64,000 nt of DNA from Variovorax brevis. GTDB taxonomy: Bacteria > Pseudomonadota > Gammaproteobacteria > Burkholderiales > Burkholderiaceae_C. Shown one piece after another: positions 61,785 to 64,000 of the stretch. The translations under genes and the position numbers were made by a program. The notes below the pieces were generated by a model. That model had not been told where the DNA came from, ran no database searches, and was given only the letters and a program-made list of their open reading frames with translations. Location of the stretch: positions 434,001 through 498,000 of the forward strand of contig NZ_JASZYG010000001.1 of assembly GCF_030317105.1 (NCBI RefSeq), given 5' to 3'. The number at the start of each line of letters is the position of its first letter. Position 1 is the stretch's first letter.

Positions 61785-62101
61785 TTTTTCTCCGTTTACG
61801 CGTGTGGGTCGCCTTCGTCAGGCGGGGAACCATCCGAGCTTGCGTGTGCCTTACCGTTTCATCAAGCCGGCCGGGGCCATCTCCGGCAGTGCTTTCGCGC
61901 CCCATTTCACGGTATGGCGCAAGATGCATCGGTTGAACGCTTTACAGGGGGCCGGTCGGGACGCGAACCTTCGCATCTCAAGAAAACCGCTGGGCGACCC
62001 GCATCTCCTTCACCGCGTGGGCACATGACACGCAACTTTTATATTTGGCATCTTGAGTCCGAACGGCTTGTAAGGCAAATCTACTCCTCGCCAGCTGACG
62101 T
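61785..62101. other. Divergent rsaM-like/luxR intergenic region
   Basis: Roughly 317 bases with no convincing gene. It should hold the promoters of both the RsaM-like gene and luxR. An A/T-rich patch (CTTTTATATTTGG, about 62035-62048) lies 50-60 bp before luxR and may contain its -10. I see no lux box here, so luxR itself may not be autoinduced. Confidence 0.4.
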
Positions 62102-62815
62102 ATGCAACCCTTCAATGAGCATCTGCTGACCGCACTGGACCGTGCCAGCAACGAACACGTGGTGTTCGATGCACTGCTGGCCGCCGCGCAGGAACTCGGC
62201 TTCGAACACTGCGCCTACGGCTTGCGGCTTGCCGTGCCCGTGTCCAATCCGAAGGTCATCACGCTGAACAACTATCCGAAGTCCTGGCAGGAGCGCTATG
62301 CCCAGGCGGGCTACCTGGCGATCGATCCCAGCGTGCGCCATGGTCGCCGCAGCCAGGAGCCGCTGCTGTGGTGCGATGAAGTCTTCGCGCCGGCACCCGA
62401 ACTCTGGGAGGAAGCCCAGCAGCAGGGACTGCGCGTGGGCTGGGCCCAGTCCAGCCTGGATGGCTTCGGCGTCGGCGGCATGCTGACCCTGTCGCGCTCG
62501 GGCGAGGCGCTCACGGCGGCGGAACTCCAGGGCAAGGAAAGCCAGATGCGCTGGCTCGTGCAGGCAGCCCACCTTTCGCTGTCGCGTCTGATGAAGCCGC
62601 GGTTCGCGATGCGGCCGGAAGTGCCCCTGACGCCGCGGGAGATCGAGGTGCTCAAGTGGACGGCGGATGGCAAGACCGCCAGTGAGATCGCCGACATCCT
62701 GTCCATTTCGATTCCGACGGCAAACTTTCACATCCAGAACGTCGTGCGCAAGATGAAGGTTGCCAACAAGACGGCGGCTGTGGTGCAGGCCCTGCTGTCG
62801 GGCATCCTGCACTGA
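62102..62815 (+). CDS. luxR: LuxR-family quorum-sensing receptor/regulator
   Basis: A 237-residue regulator. The autoinducer-binding domain (about 15-160) has the conserved Trp, Tyr, Asp, Pro pattern SWQERYAQAGYLAIDPSVRH and PLLW, and a GVGGMLTL strand. The LuxR-type helix-turn-helix (about 175-235) is LTPREIEVLKWTADGKTASE then IADILSISIPTANFHIQNVV. It is divergent from rsaM-luxI and is the likely receptor for the LuxI signal, acting at the lux box upstream of luxI. The ribosome site of ATG 62102 is weak. Confidence 0.9.
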   Translation: MQPFNEHLLTALDRASNEHVVFDALLAAAQELGFEHCAYGLRLAVPVSNPKVITLNNYPKSWQERYAQAGYLAIDPSVRHGRRSQEPLLWCDEVFAPAPELWEEAQQQGLRVGWAQSSLDGFGVGGMLTLSRSGEALTAAELQGKESQMRWLVQAAHLSLSRLMKPRFAMRPEVPLTPREIEVLKWTADGKTASEIADILSISIPTANFHIQNVVRKMKVANKTAAVVQALLSGILH

Positions 62816-63045
62816 GTTCAAGCGGGCGGATGCGGGCCTTGCGGCACGCGGCAATGTCCACGTTGCAGCTGTTCGCAACCGCGCACTCCGCCGGTTGCCA
62901 TCAAGAAAACTGCTCGACCTGCCTGAACGGCGCCGGGCATTCCGTGCAGAAAATCACGGCTTTCCCCGCCTGAAAGCTCGCTCCGCAGCCCGTCCTAACA
63001 ACGTTGATAGTTACCTTCGGTTGCAGTTGTGCGTCCAATACTTCC

Positions 63046-63819
63046 ATGGACTTCACAGCTTTCCGCACCGACACCGAGATTCGCGTTCACCTCGCGCCGC
63101 ACGCCCTCATTGCCTGCGAACTCCAGCGCCGCTGGCGCAAGACGACGGTCATCCGAAAAGCCAGCTTCGACTTCATCGCCGGTGAGCGGGCAGCCGCCAT
63201 GGACCAACTCCAGGCGTGGATTGGCGACACGCGCGCGGAACGGACCATCACCTGGGTCGTGGGGCCAACCGAAGCCCTGTACTTCACATTGCCCTGGTCA
63301 CCGGAATGGGTCGACCGCAGCGTGCGCGACAGCTTCGCCCGGGAGCGCTTCGAGCAGCTCTTTGAACGCGATGCCCGGACCGCCGCTTTCTGCTTTGCGG
63401 ACCCGTCGCCCGATGGAGGCCAACTGGTGTCCTGCATTTCGATCGAACTGCATGCAGAGATCGTGGCACACGCGAAGCGCTCCAGGTGCACGCTCGGGGG
63501 CATCAAGCCCTCCATAGCCGCGGTCTGGAACCGTTTTCGCGATGTGCTGGAGACGGAGGAGGGCACCCTGTGCGTGATCGACGGCGACCGGCAGACGATC
63601 GTGCGACATGACCGAAGCCGGATCAAGGACATCGTCGTGAAGCCCTGCACGCAGGAAGCCCGCGCGGCCGCGTCGCGCGCCGGTGTCTTTCGACGCTTCA
63701 CCAACGTTCCTGCCGGCGTGACAACGGGCCAGTCTGCCGACCTTCAATTGCCGACGCGGCGGGGCTTCGTGGCCACCCAGGATGCAGCATGGGCTTTCGC
63801 GCTCTGTGGCGCGCTGTGA
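63046..63819 (+). CDS. Unrecognised 257-residue protein
   Basis: A soluble protein I cannot assign. The sequence begins MDFTAFRTDTEIRVHLAPHA and alternates short strands with helices; TLCVIDGDRQTIVRHD near residue 185 and ITWVVGPTEALYFTLPW near residue 70 look like an actin/GspL-type ATPase-like fold, but this is only a visual impression. No signal peptide or membrane segment. It lies between luxR and a response regulator on the same strand. ATG 63046 was chosen over an upstream in-frame ATG at 63004 because the upstream stretch (IVTFGCSCASNTS) looks non-coding. Confidence 0.65.
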   Translation: MDFTAFRTDTEIRVHLAPHALIACELQRRWRKTTVIRKASFDFIAGERAAAMDQLQAWIGDTRAERTITWVVGPTEALYFTLPWSPEWVDRSVRDSFARERFEQLFERDARTAAFCFADPSPDGGQLVSCISIELHAEIVAHAKRSRCTLGGIKPSIAAVWNRFRDVLETEEGTLCVIDGDRQTIVRHDRSRIKDIVVKPCTQEARAAASRAGVFRRFTNVPAGVTTGQSADLQLPTRRGFVATQDAAWAFALCGAL

Positions 63820-63893
63820 CGCCACATCCGCCGCGGACGCAGCATGGCCTGCAGACCGCACAGCGTCCACGCATCAGTGCTTTCGGGCACGCT

Positions 63894-64000
63894 ATGAGAA
63901 ACAGCAGTTTCCTTGGCCTGCTCCAGTCGTCCAGGGTTCGCCCCGTGGCCAACGCTGGCGCACTGATTGCCGTGGTGGACGATGATTCCGGCATGCGGGC
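63894..64000 (+). CDS. Response regulator, FixJ/NarL-like (partial, right edge)
   Basis: Only about 35 codons are in the window. After a 24-residue lead the chain reads ALIAVVDDDSGMR, the start of a receiver domain with the two or three acidic residues of the phosphorylation pocket. GTG at 63945 would give a start (MANAGALIAVVDDD) closer to the family and is an alternative to ATG 63894. The output domain lies beyond 64000. Confidence 0.7.
   Translation, partial: MRNSSFLGLLQSSRVRPVANAGALIAVVDDDSGMR

Overview
The window is high-GC, gene-dense DNA that looks like a betaproteobacterium of the order Burkholderiales, most likely family Comamonadaceae and Variovorax-like. This is inferred from gene content, codon bias and the mix of families; no rRNA or other taxonomic marker is present. 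I recognise no tRNA, rRNA, CRISPR array, insertion sequence or phage.

Layout. (1) 1-6.5 kb, minus strand: an operon of DcaP-type porin, LdcA-like lysine decarboxylase, SpeF-like ornithine decarboxylase and PotE-like antiporter, i.e. amino-acid decarboxylation and polyamine exchange. (2) 6.6-21.5 kb: Cax antiporter, a YiaW/YiaV/NodT-type envelope export set, and a long operon (DUF3141 PHA-synthase-like hydrolase, FabI paralogue, small RRM protein, unknown coiled-coil protein, PPK2, GNAT, SulP), closed by the convergent DUF3300-DUF2950 pair. Promoters here carry a common TTGA-N6-TCAA palindrome, the form of an FNR/Anr/FixK site, in three cases followed by TAGCAT or TAGCGT after 21-22 bp. The same element recurs before the AI-2E-type permease at 43.7 kb. 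I read this as one low-oxygen regulon. (3) 21.6-25.9 kb: a hybrid histidine kinase whose N-terminal receiver has lost its phospho-acceptor Asp, and a receiver-PP2C-STAS protein.

(4) 26.3-42.2 kb is the most unusual part. One strand encodes, in order, a 90-residue protein of unknown type, an aegerolysin (Cry34/ostreolysin-like), an LpxD paralogue, a 2260-residue LamG-type protein with Ser/Thr-rich hairpin-like segments, a VAO-fold cholesterol-oxidase-like flavoenzyme, a zinc phospholipase C/S1-P1-type enzyme fused to a probable outer-membrane barrel, and a lipase-like lipoprotein. A convergent GDPD-family phosphodiesterase follows. Membrane-lipid binding and lipid breakdown is the shared theme, and I propose it as a candidate undescribed membrane-attack or lipid-scavenging system. 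(5) 42.3-49 kb: small envelope proteins, a two-TM potassium channel, a DUF3047 protein, a SYLF lipoprotein and a MATE pump. The MATE pump's upstream region is a copy of the divergent promoter of the LysR regulator at 48.9-49.9 kb.

(6) 49.9-60.4 kb: a catabolic gene set with SsuD-like FMNH2 monooxygenase, flavin reductase-MarR fusion, MFS and Bug transport proteins, acyl-CoA ligase, GFA protein, YeiH exporter, lumazine synthase, aldehyde dehydrogenase and FMN reductase. It is consistent with oxidative C-S (sulfonate or sulfone) cleavage. (7) 60.4-62.8 kb: a LuxR / RsaM-like / LuxI quorum-sensing module with a perfect palindromic lux box before luxI. The window ends with an unknown 257-residue protein and the start of a response regulator.
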